NCBI RefSeq assembly: GCF_035046485.1
Contig: NC_085137.1
Span: 446,280,334 to 446,344,333 of the forward strand
From: Aedes albopictus
Lineage: Eukaryota > Arthropoda > Insecta > Diptera > Culicidae
Direction of reading: 5' to 3'
DNA length: 64,000 nucleotides
Positions 48,751-60,543 of the stretch are shown here, in pieces (positions within the stretch are counted from its first letter, which is position 1; each line of letters starts with the position of its first letter). The notes beneath the pieces are model-generated. The model was not told the origin of the DNA. It saw nothing but the letters and a program-made list of their open reading frames with translations, and searched no databases. The position numbers and the translations under genes were made by a program.

Positions 48751-49780
48751 CAGGGGATAGACAAAATGATCGGGACAGGCAAAATTTTCACTTAAAAAAA
48801 AAAATGTCCAATTATCTGTAACTTCTCGAAAAGTGCATCAAATATTCTCAAATTTTCACTGTAAGTTGATCAACTAGTTGTGTATCAGTGGACAACATTT
48901 GGAAAAGATCGGACTATTCTGCACAAAGTAATAAGCATTTTAGAAAAAGGTAGAATTATTTGATAGCCAACTTTGAGCTGTTATATCTCCGGATTCAATG
49001 AATCGAATTTTGTCCATTTATGACTTATATAATGAGCTCTGAAAAACGTTTGACTCAACTTGAAATGATTAACAAGAGAAAAAGTTATAGCGGTTTCATA
49101 TTTTAATGATTTTTTAGTAAATTTGTCTATTTTTAACCTTCCAGGACGCGCGCCATCAAGCTACCGAAACTGCATTGCGCTCGCGCTGTATATGAGGTGC
49201 GAGGTTTTTTAGTAGTGTTGTACTTTTTACAACAGCGCGCGCGCTGAAGGGTTAAAATGCATCCCATTAATTTTTCAATGAAATGCCGCCTATATTGTTA
49301 CTTTTTTTTCAAAACATATCTGTATTCAAGACAATCAAAGGGAATTTAAATGAACTATAATTAGTATCTAGAATTTTGAACGATGTAGAATTTAAGAAAA
49401 TTTTGTGTTTTATTAGAAAAATAATCTAATCGTTATGGTTTTCTTCCGTGTTTAGAATTTTAAGTTATGTCAAAAGTTTTTTAAAGCTTATCATATAACT
49501 CATAAATGGTCCAAATTTTATTGCATTCGGTTCATTGAATCCGGAGATATAACAGCTCAAAGTTGGCTATCGGATAATTCTACCTTTTTTAGAATCTTTA
49601 TAACTTCGTGTAGAATAGATCGATCTTTTCCAAAGTTTGTCCACTGATACACAAATAGTTGATCAACTTACAGTGAAAATTTGAGAATATTTGATGCACT
49701 TTTCGAAAAGTTACAGCTATTTGAAATTTTTTTGAGAAAGGGAAAATTTTGCTTTTCCCGATCATTTTGTCTATCCCTTG
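48751..49780. mobile_element. Long foldback element CAGGGGATA family, copy 2
   Basis: TA-flanked palindrome homologous to 20,410-21,330, with ends CAGGGGATAGAC and inverse. A TTAA MITE (49,139-49,256) sits near its centre. Confidence 0.85.
49139..49256. mobile_element. GC-rich TTAA-flanked MITE, copy 1
   Basis: Inserted between TTAA copies in the foldback; copy 1 at 20,410 lacks it and reads straight through. Ends CCTTCCAGGACGCGCGC and CGCGCGCTGAAGGG. A related inverted copy is at 58,755-58,880. Confidence 0.75.
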
Positions 49781-49789
49781 TATGTTGTA

Positions 49790-50120
49790 CCTTCAAGCCA
49801 AATTTGGCCTTGGCGGATCAGGCCTGCGAAAAAATCTGGAAGCTCAGTCCGGGCGAACGATAGTCAACCGTGGCCAAGCAGTCCAGTCAAGGTATTCTGT
49901 CCTCGAGTACGTCTTGGATCGAGGGCAGAGCTGTATTCTCCCACGTGGATAAATGCAATTCCCAACGTGAAATCCGCCCTTGAGAACCCCACCGAGCTTC
50001 GAACACGACACTTTTCGGTGTCCTGTCCAGGTCGTAGCCAAAGGCCCGCCCGACCGAGAAGTAACATAACCACCACGGTTATGGGAAAGAGCAGTATTTT
50101 TTCCTGTCTATTTTTTTCAC
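49790..50120 (-). other. GC-rich non-repeat patch with short secretory-like frame
   Basis: GC content jumps here. On the minus strand a frame ending at 49,864 reads KILLFPITVVVMLLLGRAGLW followed by LRPGQDTEKCRVRSS, reminiscent of a signal peptide plus mature start. The only in-frame ATGs are within the hydrophobic run. No family recognised; may be an exon of an unseen gene or chance. Confidence 0.25.
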
Positions 50121-50573
50121 TTTAGAAAGTTTGGAAAGATAAAACATAAGCTACAGATTTGATAAAAGATTTCGAAGGTAACAGAGCTTCCAATTACCAT
50201 GCATTTTTCCATCATGCATCCATCCTTCAACGCCAACTGGTTTTATTAAAACAATATCATTAGAACATCTTCTACTTGAAAGCTATAGATCAAGGGCAAA
50301 AAGTGCCAAGCAAGTTTTACTGGAACATGGCCTGCCTCTCTCCAACTTAATGTTCTTTGACTACTTCCACAGTTACTAATTGGAGGGCTGTCTTTGCCAG
50401 CCATTGCATGAATTTGTATATTGTTTGGCAAGCACAATGATACACTATGCTCAGGGTGTCGATTTTTGTTTGTGATGCTCTAGAAGAAGATTAGTTTGTC
50501 TCAACACAGGACACCAAAACTATTTGATGTTTTCTCCACATATGCCGAGTTTTGACATTTGTTTATTGACATT

Positions 50574-51032
50574 TGGGAGCGTCCATAAATTACGTCACGC
50601 GAAAATTGCCCATTTTCAACCCCCCCTCCCCCCTCCTCTCCTCTCCTCTTCTTGGCGTAACGTCCTCAATGGGACAAAGCCTGCTTCTCAGCTTAGTGTT
50701 CTATGAGAACTTCCACAGTTATTAACTGAGAGCTTCCTCTGCCAATGACCATTTTGCATGTGTATATCGTGTGGCAGGCACGAAGATACTCTATGCCCAA
50801 GGAAGTCAAGGAAATTTCCTTTACGAAAAGATCCTGGACCGACCGGGAATCGAACCCGTCACCCTCAGCATGGTCATGCTGAATACCCGTGCGTTTACCG
50901 CCTCGGCTATATGGGCCCCCTCCCCCCTATGTCACACTTTTTGTATGAGACCTCTGAAATTTTTGTATGGGTTGTCACACTTTACTGAACCCCCCTCCCC
51001 CCTAAAAGCGTGACGTAATTTATGGACGTTCC
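50574..51032. mobile_element. GTCCATAAATTACGTCACG MITE carrying a SINE
   Basis: Left end GCGTCCATAAATTACGTCAC and right end inverse GAACGTCCATAAATTACGTC, with C-rich arms. The SINE at 50,641-50,917 interrupts the C-run, and CCCTCCCCCCT occurs on both sides of it as a target duplication. Confidence 0.85.
50641..50917 (-). mobile_element. tRNA-derived SINE (Feilai-like), copy 4
   Basis: Same sequence as copies 1 and 2, inserted in the MITE. Confidence 0.88.
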
Positions 51033-51595
51033 GTTTTCAATATGTTCTCACTCTTATACAAGAAGATATTTCTGGTGATAGCTACGAGAGTCACTGGGAA
51101 CTGCAAGTTTAAATGTTTTTGCGAGAAAAGAATACATATGTATGAGCAGTTCCTCTTAATACTCGATAACCTCAAATCTATGAAAAATATTTGTGTCTAG
51201 ATTGGACTAAGGTATAATTAATAAGAATAAATTATACTATGACAAGTATCACAAAGCATGAATAAAACCAGTTAGAATAGGCTAATTCACCAATTGTTGA
51301 ACGATTAGTACTGAAATTTTTGTTTCCGTTTGTTTTTCCACTTAAGTTGAAAAATATCCAGTGAACGTCTACCCACTCATTAACTAATACTTCCTATTTA
51401 ATTGGCAATACCTTAAATTCCATTTTAACAGAGAAAAAAGAACATTCGCATGGGAAGCCTGTAACCCTAATGTTGAACGCTTCCTTATCCTTAGCTCATC
51501 CTAATTTTGAACGATTCCCGTTAATTGTTGAACGGTTCAAGCTTTGTTCGTGATTGATGACGTATAATCCGACACAAACCTTTCATTGATTTGTT
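51033..51595. other. Intergenic, no gene recognised
   Basis: AT-rich. Two phrases AATTGTTGAACG (about 51,293 and 51,523) may mark a decayed MITE. Confidence 0.4.
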
Positions 51596-52115
51596 TTTAT
51601 TTTGGCCACCATTCCCAACACACACCCAACATTTATCCGATGTGGGTCCAACAGTGGTTCAACATTCGATCAAATTTGACCCTACTTTGACATCCGATAT
51701 TTTTTTAATTCTGGTGAATTTTTTCCGGGTTTTTCGTGTTTCGTTTCTTATTCGAAGAGAGCTCTTGTTGACTGAAATCGTTTTAAACAGACCTAGAAGC
51801 AAAACATGATTGAAAAAATTTGACTAGAAGCAAATATGACTGAAGAAAAGAGCGCATTTGAAAGCCCCTGGAAAATTCTTGGAATCCCATGGCTTCCCCT
51901 CAATCTTCCGGAACGCTCCTGAAATCCGTTGAAAATCCCAGGATCGCTCATGAAACGGGCTGCTATATTTCTGGGACCCCCTTAGCACTCTGAATCTCTC
52001 TGGAACACTTCTTGAGCGCGCTTGAAACCCCTTTAAACCCCTGCAACCTTCCTGAGGTCCTCTGAACACAACTGGTATATCCTTGCAACGCCCCTGAGAC
52101 CCCTTAAAATGCACG
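51596..52115. repeat. Dispersed repeat, copy 2, with C-rich degenerate tail
   Basis: Homologous to 9,340-10,365: CCCAACATTTATCCG, TTTTTCCGGGTTTTTCGTGT, GACTGAAGAAAAGAGCGCAT, then CCTGGAA-type words from about 51,865. Confidence 0.75.
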
Positions 52116-52661
52116 ATTAGGTGAATTGAAAAAATAAATCAGGCAGGCCAATAGCTTAGGATATGCCAGTGTGGGTGTTTAATAATACTAGTTTACAAAA
52201 TAAAACAAAAATCATGAGCTTCAGTCAACGATCAAAGTTTATAAAGCACAATTTAGTGCTGATTCCGAAACCGTGTTTCAAAATAGTTATTTATGTAACG
52301 AGTTGCAAAAAGTTGATTTTTTAGCACGAGTCGTACATTTATCCAACGAGGCTTGCCGAGTTGGATGAATACGAAGAGTGCTGAAAAAATCGAGTTTTGT
52401 AACGAGTTCCATACAATATTGGCTTCCTTAGCGGTGTTGAGATAATTCCATATTCTGAATCTGCATGCGAAACTGAACCGAAATCCAAATTTTCATGAAT
52501 TTTGGTGACCGGGAACCCATTTAAAAATCAACTTAGAGTTTGTATGGGAGCGATTTGTCGAATCACCCCTCGTCGCATTTTGTACTGGGTGGAGCTGTCA
52601 GACAGTTACCCAGCTGTCAAAAGGTGATTTCAAAAAATCCCTTTGAAATTGATTTTAGGTA
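52116..52661. other. AT-rich, part of a dispersed repeat; no gene
   Basis: 52,180-52,330 is inverse-related to 12,830-12,965. The rest has no recognised identity. Confidence 0.45.
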
Positions 52662-54096
52662 CAGTACTTTTTCGATTATATCACGAATGAAAAAAATAAT
52701 CGCGTGATATACTGGAGCGTGATAAAATTGAAACAATTTTTTGTGAGTGTTTTTATTACTCAAAATACACCTAAATACAGAAAAGCAAATAAAAATCGAA
52801 CGAAACATCAAACCACGCAATGGAAATTGAAAATTTCAGGCAGCATTTTGAAAAATAAATTTATTCAATTGTCAATAAAGATCAAGAAGTCATCCTAGAC
52901 TGTATTTATGCTGCATTGTAGAGCAATGTGAAGATATCCTCTCAACGCCTCAAGTCACTAGTGAAGACGAATTGGAGCCACATGAAATGGAATGCAATGA
53001 AGTCTGAAATGGCACACAATTGTTTGCTCGAGTGAGCATGCAATGAGTAGCGTTTTCACTGTTGAGTATTATTTAAGTTATAACGTCCATGGTATCGGTA
53101 CTTGCATGGTAGCAATTGGCCCACACTTATATGAAAAACAAAAATTTCGAAAAATGCCAAGTCTTACCTCCTAAATCAGTTATTTTGGACTCCCAGAAGC
53201 TACGTTTAAAATTTGAGCAAAAACTTGGCCAAATCAGGCCAAACAATTCAATAGGTCCTATCTGCATTTGAGAGGCTCTCTTTGTTCACTTTCTCTTTCA
53301 ATTATTGCAATGTAATGGTACACTTTTCAACTATTTTTGCAGTACAAATCAAAAGACGATTGTTTTGACCATCGTTCAATGCAAGGAGACAATCATAATT
53401 CAAATAAACAGCTGAGATATTAACGAAAGAGAGGAAAACCAAAGAGAGCCTCTCTTCTGCAGATAGGACCATTAGACATGTTTGGCCTGAAATGTAAAAA
53501 GAAATTTTAAGTCTTCGAATTTTATCGCTAGGTGGTGCTGTAAGCGTTCATTGATCAAACCCTTTGATATAATTGTTGGTGACTATATTCCAAACAACTT
53601 TGTCGAAGACCGCAAAGTGATACGAAGGCTGTGAAAAAAGTTATACCCTAGGCAAAGTGAGGCAAAGTATTGGGATTTCATTATAAGCCATTTTACGAGA
53701 CGCTTCAGAACAGCTGATCGCAGCAGCGGCGTCAACTGACAGAATTCCACGCACGTTTGTTTTGCTGGAATATCGTGTAATTTTTGAAAAGGTACTTGTT
53801 CGATAAATTGGAGATATGAGAAATTTGAGCCAAAATAGGCTCAAAAGCTGTCGTAAAAGCAATACAAAACTCAATAATTAATCAGGTATTTTTTTCGTTG
53901 CGATTCACTCGTTAACTTGCGAAAAGAAATTAAATAAAAATTTCAAATTATTGTTTTAGCCAGTTTCAAAAACTACGCTTGACTTGCGCGCAGTCATTAA
54001 CCATCATCAACCGGATGATGATTGAAAACGGAAACATCAGAGCGCGGAGTTCTGTCGTTTGACTAGCCTCATAAAATAGACTATTGATATTTCCTA

Positions 54097-54222
54097 TAGG
54101 GTAATTTTCCAATTGTTGCACGGCTTAAAACTCGCCTATTGTTGCACACTCCATGTTATTCTTATGAGGTGTGCAACAATTGGCGAATTTTTAGCCGTGC
54201 AACAATTGGCAAATTACCCTAC
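54097..54222. mobile_element. Small palindromic MITE, TAGGGTAATTTGCCAATTG type
   Basis: TAGGGTAATTTTCCAATTGT and its inverse, with GCACGGCTTAAAA/TTTTAGCCGTGC inside. Confidence 0.85.
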
Positions 54223-54247
54223 ATGTAGGAAAAACAACAATAAAGTT

Positions 54248-54376
54248 AAGTAGAAAGAAAATCGCGTTAAGTACTGTTCCTTTGAATTCCACTAAGTATT
54301 TGCATCCTTTGACAGATATCTATTTCGACCTCAACTGTAATTCAAAGGAACAGTACTTAACGCGATTTTCTTTTTA
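54248..54376. mobile_element. Small palindrome with decayed hammerhead-like centre
   Basis: GTAGAAAGAAAATCGCGTTA and its inverse enclose TTTGACAGATATCTATTTCG, which on the minus strand reads GGTCGAAATAGATATCTGTC, close to the hammerhead 3' core at 48,040, but the CTGATGA half is lost. Confidence 0.6.
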
Positions 54377-55346
54377 CTTACAGATATTCCCCTAACAAGC
54401 CCAGGTTAATCATCATAAACAATAAAGTTTTTCCTCACTTTACCTAGGGTATAACTTTTTTCACAGACGTTGGATCACTTTGCGGCCTTCGACAAAGTTG
54501 TTTGGCATATAGTCACCTACAGTAATACTAAAGGGTTTGATAATTAAACGCTTACAGCGCCACCTAGCGGCGAAATTCAAAAACTTAAAATTTCTTCATA
54601 CAGTGGGCCAAGTTTTTCCCATTCAAAATTCAAGTGTATTGAGCGCCGCCTTAGGCTTAATTGATTTTGCTCAAATTTTGAACGTAGCTTTTGGGAGTCC
54701 AAAACAACTGATTTAGGAGGAAGGCATTTTTCGAAATTTTTGTTTTTCATATAAGTGTGGGCCACCTTATTGATCATTGATCATTTCTTAGCAGTCATTT
54801 TAGTGATTTTCATGGTCTATTGTGATGAATAATTGCGAACGCAATTCTATTTTAAGCTTGAATTTTGACATTATGTCAAATTAACTTTGATTGAAATTAG
54901 TTAAAATTGCAGTTTAACACAGCTCTTCGTTTGTTAGGTAGAATGAGATGTGGTAGAATGCGATTCTAGATAATCGAGTTCAGTACCCGGTCTGTAATTC
55001 CTTATCACCTTTGTCACTGAAACCATTAAGGGTAGAAGAATCAGTTTTGGCCATAATCCAGATTGAAGCCTTTCATATTGGCATATTGGTAGTTTTAATT
55101 GGTTAATTTGTATTTTTTTAATGGTTTCCCTTAGATTGACCAAAACAGGTGCCCGAACCCTACTAATGTGCAAAAATAGCATACTTATGACAATTCATAT
55201 GTCCTATTTAATGTGGAATATGTACTTGAAAATATTTCTATCAATTATCATAGCGTGATTAAATCGAAAAAAATACCGTGCTAGAATCGAGAGTGATATA
55301 ATGGAGCGTGATTAAATAGAACCGTGACAAAATCGAAAAACCACTG

Positions 55347-56150
55347 TACCAAAATAAAGTTCTAAAAATCTGAAAAAAAAAATCATAGTGGCTCAGAAAA
55401 AGGTGCTCTTTCGTATAAAATCAAAAAATCGATACATTTTTCTTAATTTAAAAACCCAATTTTATGCAATATTTTTTTTCATAATGCAACTCATTTGACT
55501 TGCATAATGTTCATAATACAACCTAAATGAGTTGCATTATGAACATTATACAACTATTCTTTCAGTTGCATAATGAACTTGTTCGGAAAAAATGGCCATT
55601 ATGATACCAAAATGAGCTAAATAAAACATAAATTATGATACTGAATTGCATAAAAAATAATAAGTAGAACAGTTTTTGAGTTTTAGTTCAATATCGAGTT
55701 TTACAATTTGTTTAAATATGGAATTTACTAAAATTCAAATATCTTTCGTTTTGTTCAATTAATTTTAAATCTTTTCCATAAATTAAAAGTTGAATATAAT
55801 ACCTTTCGATCTCCTGAATGAAGGTTTTACGTCAGATTGATGAAATTCAAGATATTGGCTAGTTTAAGGGGCGATATCCGTAAATTTTAGCAAAATTTCC
55901 AAAAATATATGAAGGAATATATTTTTTTCAATAAGAAAAAAAAACAATTTAATTTTTTTCTCAACGTTCTTATATTACCAAATTCATGTGCTGTTACAAT
56001 TGCTTATTAACTCAATTACAAGTTGGATCGATTCGAGCGTGTTGGTATTTCAAATAACACTGCTGTCTGTTGTGTCGCTTAGATGTATCGTACCTGTAAA
56101 AGAGAAAGAGAAATAAGAAACCATTATCAAGGGAAAATAATTTACAGTTA
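55347..56150. repeat. Dispersed AT-rich repeat (inverse of 12,620-12,880)
   Basis: 55,670-55,900 is the reverse-complement relative of 12,620-12,880. A short inverted pair (CTCATTTGACTTGCATAATG/CATAATGCAACTCATTTGAC style) lies at 55,480-55,570. No gene. Confidence 0.6.
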
Positions 56151-57438
56151 GCGTTGGCGTTAGCGTAGTTACGGTATACTTCGTAGATTGGATACTAACA
56201 ACATTCATGTACCTTTTGCTAATCTCGTTCGGATTGCTTTTCGGAACAAGGCCGGGGAGTTAACTTTGCTCTAATCTTATGCAAGAATACCAAAAGCGCA
56301 AATGACATTATTCCCGGCCACGCCCATCTTTACCGTAACTTGGGATAGGGGAAGGAAATGTTGATGAAGCACTTTTTAAGAGGCCTCCGACTCAGTGACA
56401 CTCCCATAAGTACTACGGAGTGGGTGGTTGGGAGATGTATTATGCAGGTCAAGGATTCGCCTGAAAAGCTGGCGATGGACCCACGGCATTGGTTGTTTAC
56501 TTGGTTAAAATTTAATCTTTTGAAAGCCGGCAATCAAAAGAGATTTTTTTGATAATTATGTTTCTGCTCAGTGAGAAGCCCAAGCAGAACCGATCCCTCC
56601 AGGGTCATCGGAACATTACAATAAATGTTTGAAACGCGTGAAAAAAAAATTGGCGATCCGAGAAAAAAAAAACTTCCATTTGCATTAAAAAAAAAACGCG
56701 TAAACAACGAAAAAAAAAAAGAAAAACATCTCATTAATTAAAAAAAAAAAGAAATCACGTAAAACGAGTTGAACGAAAATAAATTAAGAGATATTTTTAT
56801 CTATTTATTGTATAAATAAGTATGTTTCGGCTCAGTGTGAGGCACAAGCAGAACCGATCCCTCCAGGGGACCTTGACTGACCCCTAACAACTTTGCCAAA
56901 TACACCGAATATTTAAGTTATCATGGTGCTAAGATATTCGGTATGGAAATTTTGCAAGTCTATGTGAAATTTTGAACATTAATGACTAGTATATTAGCAA
57001 AGATGGTTAGAAGGAAGAAGATGACCGACTCTTTTTTTTTCATACATTCTTCCGGGGACACACTATGCATGCTACACTACCGCCATCTGTTGAAGGGGAA
57101 GCGCAAAAAAAATCCTTTATGGTTAGATTCAAGCGTGTACCATTTTGACGCAATTAAAACACGCTAAAACCGCGTAACACAAAATTGCGTCGAGTAAATC
57201 AGATTCAACTTTTTTTGTAAATATTTAGCTTATGAAATATTACTAAAATGTACCGGAATTATATGGCACCATTCAGTAATTTGAATAATATGTAATTGTC
57301 CATGATTTTCGAATCTACACTGGAATAATCACATGTATGGTTGTATCTATTTTTTTTCCAGATATTTTGAAGAGAAACCAGTCACGAAGATAAACTACAG
57401 TGTCAGGCATCTGAAAGCCTCGACATATGCAATCGTAA
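56151..57438. repeat. Unclassified repeats; ~260-bp direct duplication
   Basis: AAGCAGAACCGATCCCTCCA occurs at about 56,582 and 56,848 after TATGTTTC-GCTCAGTG, indicating a direct duplication. 56,150-56,560 is more GC-balanced but shows no recognised gene. Confidence 0.45.
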
Positions 57439-57656
57439 GCGCCAACTTGTGACGTAGTTGGGGGGCGAAGCTCTTCAAAATTGTATTGATTTTTTTTTTC
57501 AGCTAAATGCACTAATTTTCAGGTGAATATGCCTAATTTAAATGAACTGCGAAGATAATTTCCGAATTTTATTATATAAATTTTATGTTCAGAGGCCTTG
57601 ACGACCACCCCCACTCCCCCCCCCCCCCCCCCCCAACTACGTCACCAGTTGGCGCA
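57439..57656. mobile_element. GGCGCCAACTTGTGACGTAG MITE, copy 2
   Basis: Same ends as 43,421-43,608, with a long C-run in the right arm. Confidence 0.85.
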
Positions 57657-58132
57657 ACTCTTATGTAATGTAACATCTTGGTTTACACAAAAAGTAATCA
57701 CATTACATATGAATTGAAGTTGAATTATTTGTGCAAACATATTCGTAAACATTGGAACATTCAAATCAAGCTAAACATTGGTTCACCCACCACTGAATCG
57801 ATTTATTAAATTGAAAATCTATTAGCGATTACAATAATAACCTTGCGCGTGACTGTGTGAAAAAAGTTTAGCGTGAATTTTCCTGAACGTTTGTTTTGAG
57901 ATTTTTACGAAAATTCATTAAGAGTGTGTTAGTTGAACTTTGGCTCACCAGAGCGGCGCTATTCGTGTCGCCTGTTAGGAGTGGGAGTCGTTCATCTTTT
58001 TCCTTCTAACCATCTTTGGTATTAGTCTTGGATTCGAATAATATAGGTTCAAACTGTAAAAGTTCCAGCTTGTAGAGTACGTTTTCAGAAATATTAATCC
58101 CTTGCAAGTTTTTACAAAATGTAAACTATCCA
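57657..58132. other. Intergenic, no gene recognised
   Basis: AT-rich sequence without recognisable elements. Confidence 0.4.
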
Positions 58133-58680
58133 GTTCATTCTGATCTCGCCGGAGAATGCAGTAAGATGACGGACTCTCATGTCTACTCTTCAATGATGTC
58201 CGGCCAATTGGCCGAATGCCGTTTGACCGAAAGGGTTGTTTGGCCGGATTATGATCAAAAGAACTTGGACGCGTGAGCAAGCTCTAAGTATAATTCTAGC
58301 GGCCAATATTTACTACTTTTCAATCATAGGCCATTTCAGAGATTTTTTATACTTTAAATCATAGGCTGTTCTTTTGAGTTATTCTGATCTAGCAAGCAGT
58401 GGTATGATCACCTAAGTTCAACATTCTTTTTGGGCTAACCGGCATTCGGCTAAATGACGTTCGCTCAAACGACATTCGGCCAAATAGCGTTGGACCAAAT
58501 GACCGGAACTCTCTACATCATCGCCTTGGGCGATTGCGACGAGCCGGGCTCAACAACCGGGGTACAGTTTTCACGATATCTGGTCAATATTGATGCTTTG
58601 CGGTAAATATTATCACCAGATGCTTGGAACAGTGGCAGAGCTACAGAGTGGCCTGAAACACTAAATCACAGTGGGAAAAA
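58133..58680 (+). pseudogene. RTE LINE relic split by a TIR insertion
   Basis: 58,133-58,198 matches 41,598-41,665 (TCCAGTTCATTCTGATCTCG...) and 58,511-58,680 matches 41,665-41,850 (GCGACGAGCCGGGCTCAACA, GGAACAGTGGCAGAGCT). Between them, 58,199-58,510 is a ~310-bp insert with GGCCGAATGCCGTTTGACCG-like ends in inverted orientation. Confidence 0.75.
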
Positions 58681-58754
58681 TCGATCCAAAATCAAATCAA
58701 TATCGGCTTGTTGGGATGCGAGGCCATATTGAAAAGTAAGATGCAGAAATGTGT

Positions 58755-58880
58755 AATTTAACCCTTCAGGACGCACGCTGTTGTATAAAAAGTACAACAC
58801 TACCAGAAAGCCTCACTCGTCGTATACAGTGTGAGCGCGGTGCAGTTTCGGTTGCTTGATGGCGCGTGTCCTGAAGTGCT
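58755..58880. mobile_element. GC-rich TTAA-type MITE, copy 2
   Basis: Inverse relative of 49,139-49,256 (TTAACCCTTCAGGACGC left end; GCGCGTGTCCTGAAG right end). TTAA survives only on the left. Confidence 0.65.
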
Positions 58881-59086
58881 TTTGAGTTTTAGATAATTTC
58901 AGTAGTTTTCGAGTCTATAAGGGTTAGACAGACAGGAAGAAATTCATTGTTTATGTATGGATAATTAGTTTAAGTTTCAAAATTGGGGTCGAAAAATCGT
59001 GAAAATTCCCTTACGTAATAAATGAGCTGCCCCTAGATTGTCATGAAACATTTACTGTTTTCGAATACCATAATTCAAAAATATGC

Positions 59087-59092
59087 TTTATT
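59087..59092 (-). terminator. Polyadenylation signal of the odorant receptor
   Basis: AATAAA on the minus strand, 86 nt after the TAA stop at 59,179. Confidence 0.6.
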
Positions 59093-59178
59093 GATAACAA
59101 TTTGAGTATTACATTATTTAGATTTCCGTGATTTTTAACCGAAGGTTCTTTTGCATTTGAAAGGTTGCGTATTTCCTT

Positions 59179-60543
59179 TTACAAAGGCTCCATGTATGTG
59201 ATCAACATAGCAAAACACCTGTAGATGTTTTTCATAATCTAGGAAAAAATGGAAGAAAATGCAGTAAAACCGACAATAATATTCTACATTAATGTATACC
59301 AACATCCACAAATGTTTCCACATTCAAAGGCAGAAGCGTCAAGGCAGTCAACTCCACCGATTTTTGACTTCGAATTAAAATCAACTGTAAGGATCTTTGT
59401 TCTGGTCGTCCCAGTAGGTACCAATTTGTATTGTAAATCGCTCGTGTCATATCGTCATTCTGTTGAAGTATGCTAGTTAAGAATACTTACATATCTAGAA
59501 ATATATGCTAATAGTGTATTTATACCTTTACACTGAAAATGGTTCCCAGGAAGCAAAACTCCATGAGCTGGAAAACTCCCGCCAGTAGAAACCCAATCAC
59601 ATGATAGTAATCATACATGTAGAACAGAAACAGATTCAGCGCAATAAAAGACACAGATGAAGCCAGCTGCACAAAGTTCAGGACTTTGTAACGTTCCCTG
59701 AGATCGGTTTCGTACCTTGAACAGAACGAGACAAAGATATAAGATAAGTTCAGCTATCTCCCCAGGTTTTTCGACTTCCACCAACCTGATTATTTTCTGA
59801 TGAAGATCGATGATTTCCAATACCATGTCACGAATGTCAGTTTCCGCTGGTAGTTCCGACTCTAAAAGTTTATCCAACTCCTCCAATTTGTTCAGGTAAA
59901 CATCTACCAGTCCGGCCACACTTGCGATTACCATCATAATAATCAAATCCATAGCAGCGATCCCGACTGCCGAAAGGACATTTATTATCAAGTGGTAGAC
60001 CTGCGTAATTCCGAAGCCCAGCGGAGTTCCCGGGTCAACCCAAGGTACCAGAAAGTTCATTGCCAGCTTTGGTTCGCCGAACATAAGATAGTACCCCAAG
60101 GGAAAAAAGCCGATCAGCACCATTCCCGAAAAGTACGCCATCAACAGGACAACCTTGAAGATATGTATCTTGTTCAATACGCTCAACAACGCGGCATTGT
60201 TCTTCGGATGGTCTGAATGGATGCTGAGGAACTTCAGCATCCACCGGTTTTCCTGTCGATACTGCTCACTGTAGAATATGAAGTTGTTCAACTTGACGGC
60301 ACCTTGAAAGCCCAATCCCATGAGCGAGCACACTTCCACCACGTCCAGCCAGTCCGGGTAGTAGTAGAACACACTGTAGAAAACACTCACCAGGTAGCTT
60401 GCCACAGTCGAGCACAGCGTAATGGTGCGAATATCGACTTTATAATCGTCGTCCAAGATATCTGCCCCGCACAGGCGACTGAAGATGCGGAACAGCCGGA
60501 TGAAGGCGTCGTACGACTCCCGCGAGGATCTGTACTGCTGCAT
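59179..60543 (-). CDS. Odorant receptor (insect 7TM OR family), four exons, complete
   Basis: Exons, minus strand: 60,543-59,786; 59,715-59,526; 59,459-59,304; 59,238-59,179. Introns are 70, 66 and 65 nt, all GT-AG. The join gives 387 residues with no stop. Exon 1 supplies MQQYRSSRES..., a cytosolic N-terminus and four membrane segments (about 41-62, 66-90, 130-155, 183-216), with LVPWVDPGTPLG before the fourth. Exon 2 encodes YETDLRERYKVLNFVQLASS and segments five and six. Exon 3 encodes the family signature AIYNTNWYLLGRPEQRSLQL and ALTLLPLNVETFVD. Exon 4 encodes IMKNIYRCFAMLITYMEPL. Length and C-terminal exon pattern are normal for mosquito ORs, which form ligand-gated cation channels with the co-receptor Orco in sensory neurons. 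The start is ATG 60,543 in context CCACC. Ligand and subfamily member unknown. Confidence 0.93.

Larger units (their letters stand above)
53117..54765. mobile_element. Foldback element with GGCCCACACTTATATG ends
   Basis: The arms 53,117-53,230 plus 53,500-53,660, and inversely 54,425-54,765, match; both contain AACTTTGTCGAAG plus a GCCACCTAGCG-type core. Two smaller palindromes sit in the middle (54,097-54,222; 54,248-54,376). Confidence 0.8.
52662..55346. mobile_element. TA-flanked pogo/Tc1-like non-autonomous element
   Basis: The left end CAGTACTTTTTCGATTATAT and the right end, inverted, CAGTGGTTTTTCGATTTTGT are followed by CACG and flanked by TA (52,660-52,661; 55,347-55,348). Secondary repeats GCGTGATTAAAT lie near the right end. 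No transposase is recognisable. It contains the foldback at 53,117-54,765. Confidence 0.75.
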
